The notes under the pieces: generated by a model | Told to the model about the DNA's origin: nothing | Databases searched by the model: none | Seen by the model: only the letters and a program-made list of their open reading frames with translations | Assembly (NCBI RefSeq): GCF_006716315.1 | Contig: NZ_VFOV01000001.1 | Location: 2,310,501-2,374,500 of the forward strand | Direction: 5' to 3' | Source: Nocardioides albertanoniae | Lineage (GTDB): Bacteria > Actinomycetota > Actinomycetes > Propionibacteriales > Nocardioidaceae | Length of the DNA: 64,000 nt | Shown here: in pieces, positions 1 to 9,383 of the stretch | How the letters are laid out: the number at the start of each line of letters is the position of its first letter | Numbering within the stretch: position 1 is the stretch's first letter | Translations under genes and position numbers: made by a program

Positions 1-591
1 GTGGAGCGGGTCGGCCCGGGGTCCTTCGAGGGCATGGTCGTGCTGGTGCAGGGCGGTGCCGGAGCCGTCGGCAACGCTGCGATCCAGCTCGCGGCCTGGG
101 CGGGGGCGACGGTGGTCACCACGATCAGCTCGCCCGCGAAGGCAGCGCTGGCGAAGGCGGCCGGGGCCCACCACATCCTGAACTACCGCGAAGGAGACCC
201 GGCCGCCGCGATCCGGGAGATCGCGCCCGACGGCGTCGACGTGATCGTCGAGGTCGCCCCGGCGGTCAACAACGACCTCGACCGGGCGGTCATCGCCAAG
301 CGGGGCACGATCGCGATCTACGCCAACAACGGCGGCGACGAGCTCACGATGCCGCTGCGCGAGACCTTCTCGCTCAACCTGCGCTACCAGTTCATCCAGC
401 TCTACGGCGTCGAGCCCGAGCAGATCCGGGCCGCGGCCGAGGATGTCGCCGCCGCCGTCGCGGCGGGGGCGCTGCGCGTGGGACCGGAGCGCGGCGTACC
501 CCTGCATCACTATCGGCTCGAGGAGACCGCGGCTGCCCACGACGCGGTCGAAGCCGGTGCCGTCGGAAAGGTGCTCATCGACCTGGAGTGA
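1..591 (+). CDS. Quinone oxidoreductase-like NAD(P)H dehydrogenase, C-terminal part
   Basis: The visible 196 residues are the Rossmann half of a medium-chain, zinc-independent quinone oxidoreductase. GGAGAVG at residues 18-24 is the dinucleotide-binding glycine motif. A TTISSPAKAALAKAAGAHH stretch follows, as in the second strand of the family, and the protein ends GKVLIDLE, a usual family C-terminus. The N-terminal GroES-like catalytic domain (about 120 residues) must lie before the window, so the GTG at position 1 is probably internal. The gene points toward pyrR, but a promoter at about 595 separates them, so I do not place it in the pyr operon. The substrate cannot be told from the sequence. 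Confidence 0.8.
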   Translation: MERVGPGSFEGMVVLVQGGAGAVGNAAIQLAAWAGATVVTTISSPAKAALAKAAGAHHILNYREGDPAAAIREIAPDGVDVIVEVAPAVNNDLDRAVIAKRGTIAIYANNGGDELTMPLRETFSLNLRYQFIQLYGVEPEQIRAAAEDVAAAVAAGALRVGPERGVPLHHYRLEETAAAHDAVEAGAVGKVLIDLE

Positions 592-594
592 GGA

Positions 595-647
595 TAGGGT
601 CTAGGTCGACTTCCTTTAACGAGCCGTCCCGTGAGGCGGAGAAGGAG
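595..647 (+). promoter_or_regulatory. pyrR promoter -10 and PyrR-binding leader loop
   Basis: TAGGGT at 595-600 is a good -10 element, putting transcription start near 607. The leader then has TCCTT (612-616) that can pair with AAGGA (642-646) around a GCC/GGC inner stem (623-625 with 635-637) and the conserved loop core CCCGTGAGG. The pairing buries AAGGAG at 642-647, which is the Shine-Dalgarno of pyrR. This matches the actinobacterial type of PyrR-binding loop, in which UMP-loaded PyrR blocks translation instead of causing transcription attenuation. The same sequence recurs before carA at 9342-9377. Confidence 0.8.
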
Positions 648-657
648 CCTTCGACCT

Positions 658-1272
658 TTGTCTGAACTCGATTCCGAGCCGAGCGGGCGCAACCAGTCCG
701 CAGAGCCCGTGGCGGAGCCGGCCATCGACGGCCGCGTCGTCCTCGACGCCCGTGACATCTCCCGGGCACTGACCCGGATCTCCCACGAGATCCTGGAGCG
801 CAACCGCGACGCGGAGGATCTGGTCCTCCTCGGCCTGCACACCCGCGGCGTACCTCTGGCCCGGCGGATCGCCGCCCGGATCGAGGCGGCCGAGGGCCAC
901 GAGGTCGCCTGCGGTGCGCTCGACGTGACGATGTACCGCGACGATCTGCGCACCCACCCGACCCGGGCGCCGCACCACACCGTGATCCCGCCCGGTGGCA
1001 TCAGCGGCAAGACGCTGGTGCTCGTCGACGACGTGCTCTTCTCGGGTCGCACCGTCCGAGCCGCGCTCGACGCGCTCGCCGACTACGGCCGCCCGGCCGT
1101 CGTACGCCTCGCCGTCCTCGTCGACCGCGGCCATCGGCAGCTGCCGATCCGGGCCGACCACGTCGGCAAGAACCTCCCGACGGCGCGCTCGGAGCGGGTC
1201 GGTCTGCGCCTGGAGGAGACCGACGGCATCGACGAGGTGCGCATCGTCGAGCTCGAGGGGGCCTCGGCATGA
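658..1272 (+). CDS. pyrR: Bifunctional pyr operon regulator / uracil phosphoribosyltransferase PyrR
   Basis: PyrR senses UMP and binds loops in pyr mRNA; it also converts uracil plus PRPP to UMP. The type I phosphoribosyltransferase motif [12 protein letters not shown] is at residues 121-132, with HTRGVPLA at 61-68 as the pyrophosphate loop. I chose TTG at 658 because AAGGAG (642-647) sits 10 bases upstream. The in-frame GTG at 631 lies inside the regulatory loop itself and would give an odd MRRRRS start. The product is 204 residues, with about 20 extra N-terminal residues compared with Bacillus PyrR. Its stop overlaps the pyrB start (ATGA), so translation is probably coupled. Confidence 0.93.
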   Translation: MSELDSEPSGRNQSAEPVAEPAIDGRVVLDARDISRALTRISHEILERNRDAEDLVLLGLHTRGVPLARRIAARIEAAEGHEVACGALDVTMYRDDLRTHPTRAPHHTVIPPGGISGKTLVLVDDVLFSGRTVRAALDALADYGRPAVVRLAVLVDRGHRQLPIRADHVGKNLPTARSERVGLRLEETDGIDEVRIVELEGASA

Positions 1273-2210
1273 CGAGGCATCTGCTGTCCATCGACGACGT
1301 GAGCGCGGACGACATCGCGAAGCTCTTCGCGACCGCCGCCGAGATGCACGACGTGCAGAAGCGTGAGGTCAAGAAGCTGCCGGCACTGCGCGGGCGTACG
1401 GTGATCAACCTCTTCTTCGAGGACTCGACCCGCACCCGGAGCAGCTTCGAGATCGCCGGGAAGTGGCTCTCGGCCGACGTGATCAACCTGTCGGCGAAGG
1501 GCTCCTCGGCCTCGAAGGGCGAGTCGCTGCGCGACACGGTGCTGACCGTGACCGCGATGGGCGTCGACGGGCTGGTGATGCGCCACTCGGCTTCGGGCGC
1601 CGCGCATCAGGTCGCGGGCTGGCTCGATATTCCGGTGGTCAACGCCGGTGACGGGATGCACGAGCACCCCACCCAGGCGCTCCTGGACTGCTACACGCTG
1701 CAGCGCCAGCTCGGCGGGCCGGGCTCCCTGGAGGGCAAGCGGATCGCGATCGTGGGCGACCTGACCCACTCGCGGGTGTTCCGGTCCAACGTGAAGGCGC
1801 TGGGCAAGCTCGGTGCGTCGGTGGTGGCGGTCGCGCCGCCGACGCTGATGCCTGCGGGCATCGCCGAGTGGGCGAAGGCCGACGGCTTCGCCACCTCCTA
1901 CGACCTCGACGCGGTGCTGCCGGAGGTCGACGCGGTGATGATGCTGCGGGTGCAGCGGGAGCGGATGAGCGGCGGCTACTTCCCGACCTCGCGCGAGTAC
2001 ACCGTCGGCTACGGGCTCACCCGGCCCCGGCTCGGGCTGCTGCGCGACGGCGCGCCGATCCTGCACCCCGGGCCGATGAACCGTGGCCTGGAGATCTCAC
2101 CCGAGGCCGCCGACGCCGCCTCCTCCCGGATCCTCGACCAGGTCTCGGCCGGGGTCGCGATCCGGATGTCCGTGCTCTACCACCTGCTCGCCGGCGAGGA
2201 GTCCGCATGA
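1269..2210 (+). CDS. pyrB: Aspartate carbamoyltransferase catalytic subunit
   Basis: Second step of UMP synthesis: carbamoyl phosphate plus aspartate gives N-carbamoyl-aspartate. The 313 residues are full length for a catalytic chain. The carbamoyl-phosphate motif STRTR is at 53-57, the SxKGES loop (including Lys84) is at about 80-86, HPTQ is at 133-136, and HPGPMNRG is near the C-terminus. No pyrI regulatory chain is present, as expected in actinobacteria, where control is through PyrR. The ATG overlaps the pyrR stop by four bases, and the stop overlaps the pyrC start. Confidence 0.96.
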   Translation: MTRHLLSIDDVSADDIAKLFATAAEMHDVQKREVKKLPALRGRTVINLFFEDSTRTRSSFEIAGKWLSADVINLSAKGSSASKGESLRDTVLTVTAMGVDGLVMRHSASGAAHQVAGWLDIPVVNAGDGMHEHPTQALLDCYTLQRQLGGPGSLEGKRIAIVGDLTHSRVFRSNVKALGKLGASVVAVAPPTLMPAGIAEWAKADGFATSYDLDAVLPEVDAVMMLRVQRERMSGGYFPTSREYTVGYGLTRPRLGLLRDGAPILHPGPMNRGLEISPEAADAASSRILDQVSAGVAIRMSVLYHLLAGEESA

Positions 2211-3511
2211 GTCTGCTGATCAAGGGTGCCTCCGTCCTCGGGGCCGAGCCCACCGACGTGTACGTCGAGAACGGCGTGATCTCCGCCGTCGGCCGAGCCG
2301 TGAGCGCCGGCGAGCGTGTCGAGACCGACACAGTCGTCGACGCTGATGGCCTGGTCCTCCTGCCGGGTCTGGTCGACCTGCACACCCACCTGCGCCAGCC
2401 CGGCCGTGAGGACGCCGAGACGGTCTCCTCCGGTGCCGCGGCGGCCGCTGCCGGCGGCTTCACCGCCGTGCTCGCGATGGCGAACACCTCGCCGGTCACC
2501 GACACGGCCGAGGCCGCGGTCTCGGTGTGGGAGTTGGGCCGCGAGGCCGGGCTGGCCGATGTGTTCCCGGTCGGTGCGGTGACCAAGGCTCTGGCCGGTG
2601 AGGAGCTGGCCGAGCTGTCACTGATGAACCGCTCGAGGGCCGGCGTGAGGGTCTTCTCCGACGACGGCAGGTGTGTCTCGGACCCGCGGGTGATGCGGCG
2701 GGCCCTGGAGTATGTCAAGGCGTTCGGCGGCGTGATCTCCCAGCACTCCCAGGACCCGTCGCTGGCGCCGTACGGCTCGGCCTGCTGCCACGAGGGCGAG
2801 CTCTCCGGGCGGCTCGGTCTGCCCGGCTGGCCCGGGGTCGCCGAGGAGGTCATCGTCGCCCGCGACGTGATGCTCGCGCGCCACACCGGCTCACGCGTGC
2901 ACGTCGCTCATGCCTCGACGGCCGGCACGGTCGAGGTGCTTCGCTGGGCGAAGGCGCAGGCCGAGAAGGACGGCACCTGGGCGGTGACCGCGGAGGTCAC
3001 CCCTCACCATCTGCTGCTGACGACCGATCTGCTCGCCGGCTACGACCCGACGTTCAAGGTCAACCCGCCCCTGCGCCCCGCGGAGGACGTCGAGGCTCTG
3101 CGCGCCGCCCTGGCCGACGGCACCATCGATGCCGTCGCGACCGACCACGCTCCGCACGCGCGTCAGGACAAGGAGCACGCCTTCGTCGACGCGGCCTTCG
3201 GCATGCTCGGGCTCGAGGAGGCGCTCTCGGTCGTCTCGACCGTGATGGTCTCCTCGGGGCTCATGGACTGGGCCGCTGTCGCCCGGGCGATGTCCTTCAC
3301 GCCGGCCCGTATCGCGGGGCTCGAGGGCCACGGCCGTCCGATCGAGGTGGGTGAGCCGGCCAACCTGACCCTTGTCGATCCCGCCGCGACCTACCTCGTC
3401 GACCGCGACCGATCGCTGTCTCTCTCCCGCAACAACCCCTGGCACGACCGCAAGCTCACCGGACGGGTCGTGTCCACCTACCTGCGTGGGAACCGGACGT
3501 TCGGCGGATAG
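2207..3511 (+). CDS. pyrC: Dihydroorotase, type I multifunctional-like class
   Basis: Third step of UMP synthesis: reversible cyclisation of carbamoyl-aspartate to dihydroorotate. The 434 residues fit the long class I dihydroorotases. Metal ligands are visible as HTH at 59-61 in [19 protein letters not shown] in the middle and the late aspartate in VATDHAPH. The ATG at 2207 overlaps the pyrB stop (ATGA), so pyrR, pyrB and pyrC form one coupled unit. The next pyrimidine gene (carA) is 5.9 kb away. The gap after the stop and the fresh promoter at 3574 suggest the transcript ends here, although I see no strong hairpin. Confidence 0.95.
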   Translation: MSLLIKGASVLGAEPTDVYVENGVISAVGRAVSAGERVETDTVVDADGLVLLPGLVDLHTHLRQPGREDAETVSSGAAAAAAGGFTAVLAMANTSPVTDTAEAAVSVWELGREAGLADVFPVGAVTKALAGEELAELSLMNRSRAGVRVFSDDGRCVSDPRVMRRALEYVKAFGGVISQHSQDPSLAPYGSACCHEGELSGRLGLPGWPGVAEEVIVARDVMLARHTGSRVHVAHASTAGTVEVLRWAKAQAEKDGTWAVTAEVTPHHLLLTTDLLAGYDPTFKVNPPLRPAEDVEALRAALADGTIDAVATDHAPHARQDKEHAFVDAAFGMLGLEEALSVVSTVMVSSGLMDWAAVARAMSFTPARIAGLEGHGRPIEVGEPANLTLVDPAATYLVDRDRSLSLSRNNPWHDRKLTGRVVSTYLRGNRTFGG

Positions 3512-3587
3512 CCGTGCGGCAGCGCGCCCAGGTCGGGTCGTCTGATCCATCCCGCAGGGACCGCGTCTGCCGCTAGGCTCCGCGCTC

Positions 3588-4358
3588 ATGACCGACGTCT
3601 TCTCCGACAGGCTCGCGCAGTGGCGCGACTACACCGCGACGCCGTGGGCGCGGATCCGTTACACAGTGGTCGAGGAGATCCTCCGAGGTCAGTGCGCTGA
3701 GCTGGGGGAGAGGCTGCGAATCCTCGATGTCGGCGGCGGTGACGGGATGGACGCGCTGCCGCTGGCTCTGGCCGGCCACGAGGTGACGATCCTCGACCCG
3801 TCGGAGTCCTGGTTGGGCGAGGCGAAGCGTCGCGCAGGAGAGGCCGGTACCGCTGTGACCACGATCGTCGGCGGCCTCGACGACAACATCGACGGAGGCC
3901 TCCCCGGCGGCGAGTGGGACCTGGTGCTGTGCCACTTCGTGCTCCAGTACCGACCGGCTGACGCCGGTGACGTACGCCGCTTGGCGGCTGCCGTGCGCCC
4001 CGGCGGCCGGGTTTCGGTGATGGTCCCCAACCCGGCGAGCATGGTGCTACGAGAATTGGTCACCGGCGGACCCGAGGCCGCGCTCACCGAGCTGCGCGCG
4101 GAGACCAGGCACGCACAGACCTTCGACCACGACGTACGAAAGATCGCGATGCCCGACCTCGAGGCCGAGCTCGCAGCCGCCGGCCTGCGGCTGACCGGCC
4201 GCTTCGGCACCAGGATCGCCAACGACCTGCTCACCGACAACGAACCCAAGCACGACCCGGCCTACTTCGACCGGCTCCTCGAGCTGGAACGGGAGCTGTG
4301 CGACCAAGAGCCGTTCGTGCGAATCGCGGGGATGTATCAGCTCCTCGCCGAGAAGTAG
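3588..4358 (+). CDS. Class I SAM-dependent methyltransferase
   Basis: A 256-residue protein with a typical seven-strand methyltransferase core. [16 protein letters not shown] is motif I (SAM-binding glycine loop), EVTILDPS is the acidic end of strand 2, and [12 protein letters not shown] is motif IV. It resembles the CmoA/SmtA-like branch, but the substrate cannot be read from the sequence. TAGGCT at 3574-3579 sits 8 bases before the ATG and there is no Shine-Dalgarno, so the message is probably leaderless. It is the first of seven non-pyrimidine genes that split the pyr genes. Its TAG stop lies inside the -10 of the next gene. Confidence 0.85.
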   Translation: MTDVFSDRLAQWRDYTATPWARIRYTVVEEILRGQCAELGERLRILDVGGGDGMDALPLALAGHEVTILDPSESWLGEAKRRAGEAGTAVTTIVGGLDDNIDGGLPGGEWDLVLCHFVLQYRPADAGDVRRLAAAVRPGGRVSVMVPNPASMVLRELVTGGPEAALTELRAETRHAQTFDHDVRKIAMPDLEAELAAAGLRLTGRFGTRIANDLLTDNEPKHDPAYFDRLLELERELCDQEPFVRIAGMYQLLAEK

Positions 4359-4368
4359 GCTCGGCCGC

Positions 4369-4719
4369 GTGGATAACCTCGAACGCGTCTACAAGATGCC
4401 CTTCGGCTCCGTCTACCCGCACTACGTGACGAAGGTGGGGAAGAAGGGTCGCACCACCGCCGAACTGCACCAGGTGATCACCTGGCTGACCGGCTTCGAC
4501 GACGACGCGATCGCCAAGCACGTCGAGGCCGGGACGAGCTTCGAGGAGTTCTTCGCCGCCGCAGATCTCAACCCGGGCTCGACGCTGATCACCGGTGTCG
4601 TCTGCGGTGTGCGGGTCCAGGAGGTCGAAGACCCGCTGATGCGTCAGGTGCGTTATCTCGACAAGCTCGTCGACGAGCTGGCCAAGGGCAAGGCGATGGA
4701 GAAGATCCTCCGCGGCTAG
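4369..4719 (+). CDS. DUF2200 family protein
   Basis: A 116-residue cytosolic protein matching the small DUF2200 family ([20 protein letters not shown] at the start, [15 protein letters not shown] in the middle). The function is unknown; I see no catalytic motif. The start is GTG at 4369. TAGGCT at 4356-4361 lies 7 bases upstream and overlaps the stop codon of the methyltransferase gene, so this looks like a separate leaderless transcript, not a co-transcribed gene. Family members occur singly across bacteria, so the neighbours give little help. Confidence 0.8.
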   Translation: MDNLERVYKMPFGSVYPHYVTKVGKKGRTTAELHQVITWLTGFDDDAIAKHVEAGTSFEEFFAAADLNPGSTLITGVVCGVRVQEVEDPLMRQVRYLDKLVDELAKGKAMEKILRG

Positions 4720-4765
4720 ACCCTGCCCGACTAGACCTGCGCGGCCAGACCTGCGAATAATCGGC

Positions 4766-4887
4766 TGGACGTCGCAGCCGTCGCCCACGTACGCTCGTCG
4801 CATCATGAAGATCTCGCGCTGACCTCCGACCCGCGCCCGAGGCATCTGCCCGGCGGGTCGTCCTCGAACCCGAAGGCCAGCGCCGTC
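4766..4887 (+). promoter_or_regulatory. ABC-F leader: promoter, mini-ORF and two competing hairpins
   Basis: TGGACG (4766-4771), 18 bases, then TACGCT (4790-4795) make a promoter starting near 4802. The leader has a five-codon ORF (4805-4822). Hairpin 1 pairs CGACCCGC (4827-4834) with GCGGGTCG (4853-4860), with a nested GGCA/TGCC stem. Hairpin 2 pairs CGGGTCG (4854-4860) with CGAACCCG (4865-4872, one bulge). Both use 4854-4860, so they exclude each other. Hairpin 2 ends at the GAAGG that should serve as Shine-Dalgarno for 4888. This is the design of ribosome-mediated attenuation; that it works so here is inference. Confidence 0.5.
4805..4822 (+). CDS. Candidate leader peptide MKISR of the ABC-F gene
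   Basis: Five sense codons (Met-Lys-Ile-Ser-Arg) and TGA, starting about 3 bases after the predicted transcription start. It ends 4 bases before the first hairpin of the leader. Short leader ORFs before antibiotic-resistance ABC-F genes commonly act as ribosome-stalling sensors of drugs. A ribosome paused at this ORF would cover the 5' arm of hairpin 1. No Shine-Dalgarno is visible, consistent with a near-leaderless start. A six-codon frame can arise by chance, so confidence rests on its placement. Confidence 0.4.
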   Translation: MKISR

Positions 4888-6522
<1,635 letters not shown>

Positions 6523-6544
6523 CGGGCCACTTGCGGGCGAAACC

Positions 6545-6570
6545 CTGTGGATGAGCAGAGTTATCCACAG
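6545..6570 (+). repeat. Inverted repeat with a DnaA-box-like half
   Basis: CTGTGGAT (6545-6552) and ATCCACAG (6563-6570) form perfect 8-base arms around a 10-base spacer. The right half contains TTATCCACA (6561-6569), identical to the strong E. coli DnaA box. The left half reads as TCATCCACA on the other strand. It lies just after the ABC-F stop and 50 bases before the next gene. It could be a DnaA titration site, an operator or a hairpin near the end of the ABC-F transcript. Confidence 0.45.
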
Positions 6571-6620
6571 CCGCCGCGTACCTCGTTGTCCTGCTCTCGA
6601 CGCCGTGGTGCGCTGTCCCC

Positions 6621-7049
6621 ATGACAGCCAAGACTCCGTACGCTCCAGTCCTCCGCACCCAGGCCGACGTCGAGGCCGCCTGGCGCCATCTGATCAACCC
6701 GCTCGGGTGGCCCGAGCCTCGGTTGTGGTTCATGTTCATCGGTCGTGACGGCGTCCCGTTCCCACAGTTGGGCCAGATCGAGGAGATGCCCGCCGAGATC
6801 GACGCGGAAGGTTCCGAGAACGTCGCGACCATGATGGGGCAGCTGGTCGGCGACATGGGTTTCGACCGGGTCGCGTTCCTGCTGTGCAGACCGGGCGGCG
6901 GGTCTCCGGGCGCGAGCGATCGGAGGAACGCCGCCGAGCTCTACGCAGCCTGTCGGGCAGCCCCGGTCCCGGTCGAGGTCATCCACCTGGCCACCGACAA
7001 AGACTTCTGGCCGATGCCGATGGACATGGTCAGCACGGAGGTCGCCTGA
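6621..7049 (+). CDS. Hypothetical protein
   Basis: I do not recognise this 142-residue protein. It is soluble, without a signal peptide or membrane segment. It has two apparent beta-rich parts: PRLWFMFIGRDGVPFPQL near residues 32-50 and MGFDRVAFLLCRPG near 83-97. It ends with VEVIHLATDKDFWPMPMD, which looks like a conserved family signature. TTGTCC-N17-TGCGCT six bases before the ATG is a possible leaderless promoter, with a TG in place of TA. Codon use is like the neighbours, so it looks like a real gene. The palindrome with the DnaA-box-like half lies just upstream. Confidence 0.6.
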   Translation: MTAKTPYAPVLRTQADVEAAWRHLINPLGWPEPRLWFMFIGRDGVPFPQLGQIEEMPAEIDAEGSENVATMMGQLVGDMGFDRVAFLLCRPGGGSPGASDRRNAAELYAACRAAPVPVEVIHLATDKDFWPMPMDMVSTEVA

Positions 7050-7079
7050 CGCTCAGACCTCCAGAGCGCAGACCGACCG

Positions 7080-7271
7080 CTAGAACTCCAGCGTGACCTT
7101 CGTGTCGCCGAGCTCACGGGTGACGATGCGATCGAACTCGGCCGCCGCGGCCTCCCGGTCGACGAGGTCACGCAGCGCGTGGTCGATCGCAGCCTGGTTG
7201 GTCGTGGTCCCGGCGATCTTTCTCGCCTCGGCCAACAACTCTTTGTCGATGCTGATCGACGTCTCGGTCAT
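7080..7271 (-). CDS. VapB-type ribbon-helix-helix antitoxin, no partner toxin visible
   Basis: A 63-residue protein starting MTETSISIDKELLAEARKI, the N-terminal beta strand and first helix of a VapB-like ribbon-helix-helix DNA-binding domain. It is followed by TTNQAAIDHALRDLVDRE (second helix) and a short tail FDRIVTRELGD that would normally wrap a PIN-domain toxin. The expected vapC frame, usually overlapping the antitoxin stop, is absent: the minus strand beyond 7080 runs into the opposite gene. It is therefore an orphan antitoxin or a free-standing regulator. The start at 7271 is chosen because the family begins at this Met; an in-frame extension to 7358 has no homology-like content. Confidence 0.7.
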   Translation of the reverse strand: MTETSISIDKELLAEARKIAGTTTNQAAIDHALRDLVDREAAAAEFDRIVTRELGDTKVTLEF

Positions 7272-7393
7272 GGCGTACCCCCGCACGGATTCTGGATGAA
7301 ACATCGAAACGCTAGCGCTGCACGCCCCTGCAACGCAATGACCTGCGAGAACCGTCACAGCGTGTCGCAGTCATCCGGATATGGTGCTCGACC

Positions 7394-7981
7394 ATGAGCG
7401 CGGACGACGGCCCGTTGGCCGACATCTCGACCATGGTGGCCTCGATCCAGCCGATGGACACGGTGGAGAGCAGCCACCTGGCTGACGCGTCAGCGTGGTT
7501 GGACGGGACCGACGACGTGTTCAGGCGACGCAGCGATCCGACCGAACCGGCCAAGCACCTGGTCTCCTACTTCCTGCCCGTCGACCTGGCCAGTGGCCAC
7601 GTCCTGCTCGGTGACCACCGCAAGTCGGGCCTCTGGCTGCCGCCAGGCGGTCACGTCGAGCCCGGCGAGCATCCCGCAGACACCGTGCGTCGCGAGTGCC
7701 TCGAGGAGCTCGGCGTCGAGGCTCGGTTCCATCGCGACCTCGGGCCGCGTCCGCTCCTGCTCACCGTCACCGACACACGACCGGAACGCCCCGACCAGCA
7801 CACCGACGTCAGCCTCTGGTTCGTGCTCTCCCGCGACCACCGTGACCCGCTGGCGCCCGACGAGCGGGAGTACGCCGGTGTGCGCTGGTGGACGCCGGCC
7901 GAGATCCGCTCCGGCGATCCGCGGCTGTTCGATCCCCATATGGGCCGGATGCTCGAGAAGCTGACGACCCTTACGGCCTGA
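7394..7981 (+). CDS. NUDIX hydrolase
   Basis: A 195-residue protein with a complete NUDIX box, G-x5-E-x7-REUxEE-x-GU, seen as GGHVEPGEHPADTVRRECLE followed by ELGV. The REcLEE glutamates bind the divalent metal that hydrolyses a nucleoside diphosphate linked to another group. The substrate is unknown. The first 60 residues (MSADDGPLADISTMVASIQ...) are an extension before the fold, with VSYFLPVDLASGHVLLGDH as the first strands. TATGGT at 7380-7385, 8 bases before the ATG, and the lack of a Shine-Dalgarno suggest a leaderless message. The gene stands alone between the divergent antitoxin gene and the AIM24 gene. Confidence 0.87.
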   Translation: MSADDGPLADISTMVASIQPMDTVESSHLADASAWLDGTDDVFRRRSDPTEPAKHLVSYFLPVDLASGHVLLGDHRKSGLWLPPGGHVEPGEHPADTVRRECLEELGVEARFHRDLGPRPLLLTVTDTRPERPDQHTDVSLWFVLSRDHRDPLAPDEREYAGVRWWTPAEIRSGDPRLFDPHMGRMLEKLTTLTA

Positions 7982-8168
7982 TCCTCGCTCATGGCGCTGG
8001 GAGCCGGCTCTGTTGCTCTGAGGAGTCCGGCCTCTCGGGGCCGAGCTCGGAAGGCGAAGGTCACAGAAACCGGCCGCGAGCGTGGATCACCGGCGAGTCG
8101 CGCATCGCGGGCATGCCAGGATGGAAGTGAGAAGGACCGATGTGGGTCCGTGAACGCAGGGGTTTTAG

Positions 8169-9194
8169 ATGACGGACGCGAACTGGTACCCGGACCCGAC
8201 CGGACAGGGCGAGCTTCGCTACTTCGACGGGAGCCAGTGGACCGAGCACATCTCCACGGGCGGGCAGCAGTCGACAGCACCCTTGACGCCGCCTCGGGCG
8301 TCGATGGAGCAGGAGGCGCCGACGCAGGTCGGAGCGGCACCGGCCGCTCAGGCGCAGGCGGCCTACGCGGAGAGCGCCCAGGAACAGTCTGGCCAGTTCG
8401 CGCAGCAGGCGCAGTACGGCCAGCAGGCCCAGCAGCCTGCCCAGCATCAGGGCCAGCAGCCGGCCCAGCAGCCGGCACAGCAGCCAGCACAGCAGGGCCA
8501 GCCCGCCGGCGACGCGTTCGCCGGGATCTCGGGCGACCTGATCGACGGCCGGTTCACGGAGGTCGAGGGCGAGGGCGCGGTGCTGCAGAACAAGAAGCTG
8601 CTGCGCGTGCGCGTGGGTGAGCCTTTCCAGGCCCGCCAGGGGTCGATGGTGGCCTACCAGGGCAACGTCTCGTTCAAGTATCAGGGCGGCGGCATGGGCA
8701 AGTTCCTCAAGCGTGCCGTGACCGGCGAGGGGCTCAGCCTGATGGGTGTCGAGGGCCAGGGTGACGTCTTCCTGGCCGACGCGGCCAAGGAGGTCCACAT
8801 CCTCCGGCTGAACAACTCCGGCATCTCGATCAACGGCGACCACGTGCTCGCCTTCTCGGGAGGCCTGCAGTGGAACATCGAACGCGTCCAGGGCGCGGGC
8901 ATGCTCACCGGTGGCCTCTTCAACACCACGCTGCGCGGCACCGGCTGGGTCGCGGTCACCACCGACGGCGAGCCGGTGGTCCTCAACGCCGCCGAGGCGC
9001 CGACCTTCACCGACACCAACGCCGTCGTCGGCTGGTCGGTCGGGCTGCAGACCAGCCTGCAGAAGTCGTTCACAGCCGGTGCGCTGATCGGCCGCGGCAG
9101 CGGCGAGGCGTTCCAGGTCGCGTTCCAGGGGGCCGGTTTCGTGATCGTGCAGCCCTCCGAGGGCGCGGTCGTCCCGCCCCACTCCCACAACTGA
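8169..9194 (+). CDS. DUF2510 - Gln/Pro/Ala-rich linker - AIM24 domain protein
   Basis: A 341-residue protein of three parts. Residues 4-30 are a DUF2510 domain (WYPDPTGQGELRYFDGSQWT), a short actinobacterial motif usually found beside membrane segments. Residues 35-112 are a low-complexity linker of QQPAQ and QAQ units. Residues 115-335 are an AIM24 (TerB-associated, formerly DUF124) beta-rich domain with KLLRVRVGEPFQARQGSMVA and the hydrophobic end GAGFVIVQPSEG. No membrane segment is visible. AIM24 proteins have been linked to mitochondrial and stress functions, but the bacterial role is not established. AGGGG about 5 bases before the ATG is the likely ribosome site. It is the last gene before carA. 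Confidence 0.82.
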   Translation: MTDANWYPDPTGQGELRYFDGSQWTEHISTGGQQSTAPLTPPRASMEQEAPTQVGAAPAAQAQAAYAESAQEQSGQFAQQAQYGQQAQQPAQHQGQQPAQQPAQQPAQQGQPAGDAFAGISGDLIDGRFTEVEGEGAVLQNKKLLRVRVGEPFQARQGSMVAYQGNVSFKYQGGGMGKFLKRAVTGEGLSLMGVEGQGDVFLADAAKEVHILRLNNSGISINGDHVLAFSGGLQWNIERVQGAGMLTGGLFNTTLRGTGWVAVTTDGEPVVLNAAEAPTFTDTNAVVGWSVGLQTSLQKSFTAGALIGRGSGEAFQVAFQGAGFVIVQPSEGAVVPPHSHN

Positions 9195-9341
9195 CCGGCG
9201 ATCGACCGGCAACTGACCGGCAACCGGCACCGTCGCTTGTGGCGTCGGTCACGGGTCGAGACGTACGACACGACCGACCCGTGGCCGGCGACTGCGGCCA
9301 GGCCGCATCTCGCTGATACTGTCACCATCAGTTGACCGACA

Positions 9342-9377
9342 TCCTTTAAGCACCGTCCTGTGAGGCGGAGAAGGAGG
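9342..9377 (+). promoter_or_regulatory. Second PyrR-binding loop, carA leader
   Basis: TCCTT (9342-9346) can pair with AAGGA (9371-9375) around the core CCTGTGAGGCGGAG, nearly identical to the pyrR leader loop at 612-647. AAGGAGG at 9371-9377 is the Shine-Dalgarno of carA, so PyrR binding would hide it. A possible -10, GATACT, lies at about 9315-9320. This second loop keeps the distant carAB-pyrD-pyrF genes under the same translational control as pyrRBC. Confidence 0.8.
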
Positions 9378-9383
9378 TACGGC

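Noticed and set aside
8437..8505. Tandem CAGCAGCC-like DNA repeats as a minisatellite or CRISPR
   Set aside because: They encode the QQPAQ linker of the AIM24 protein, are in frame and lack spacers.
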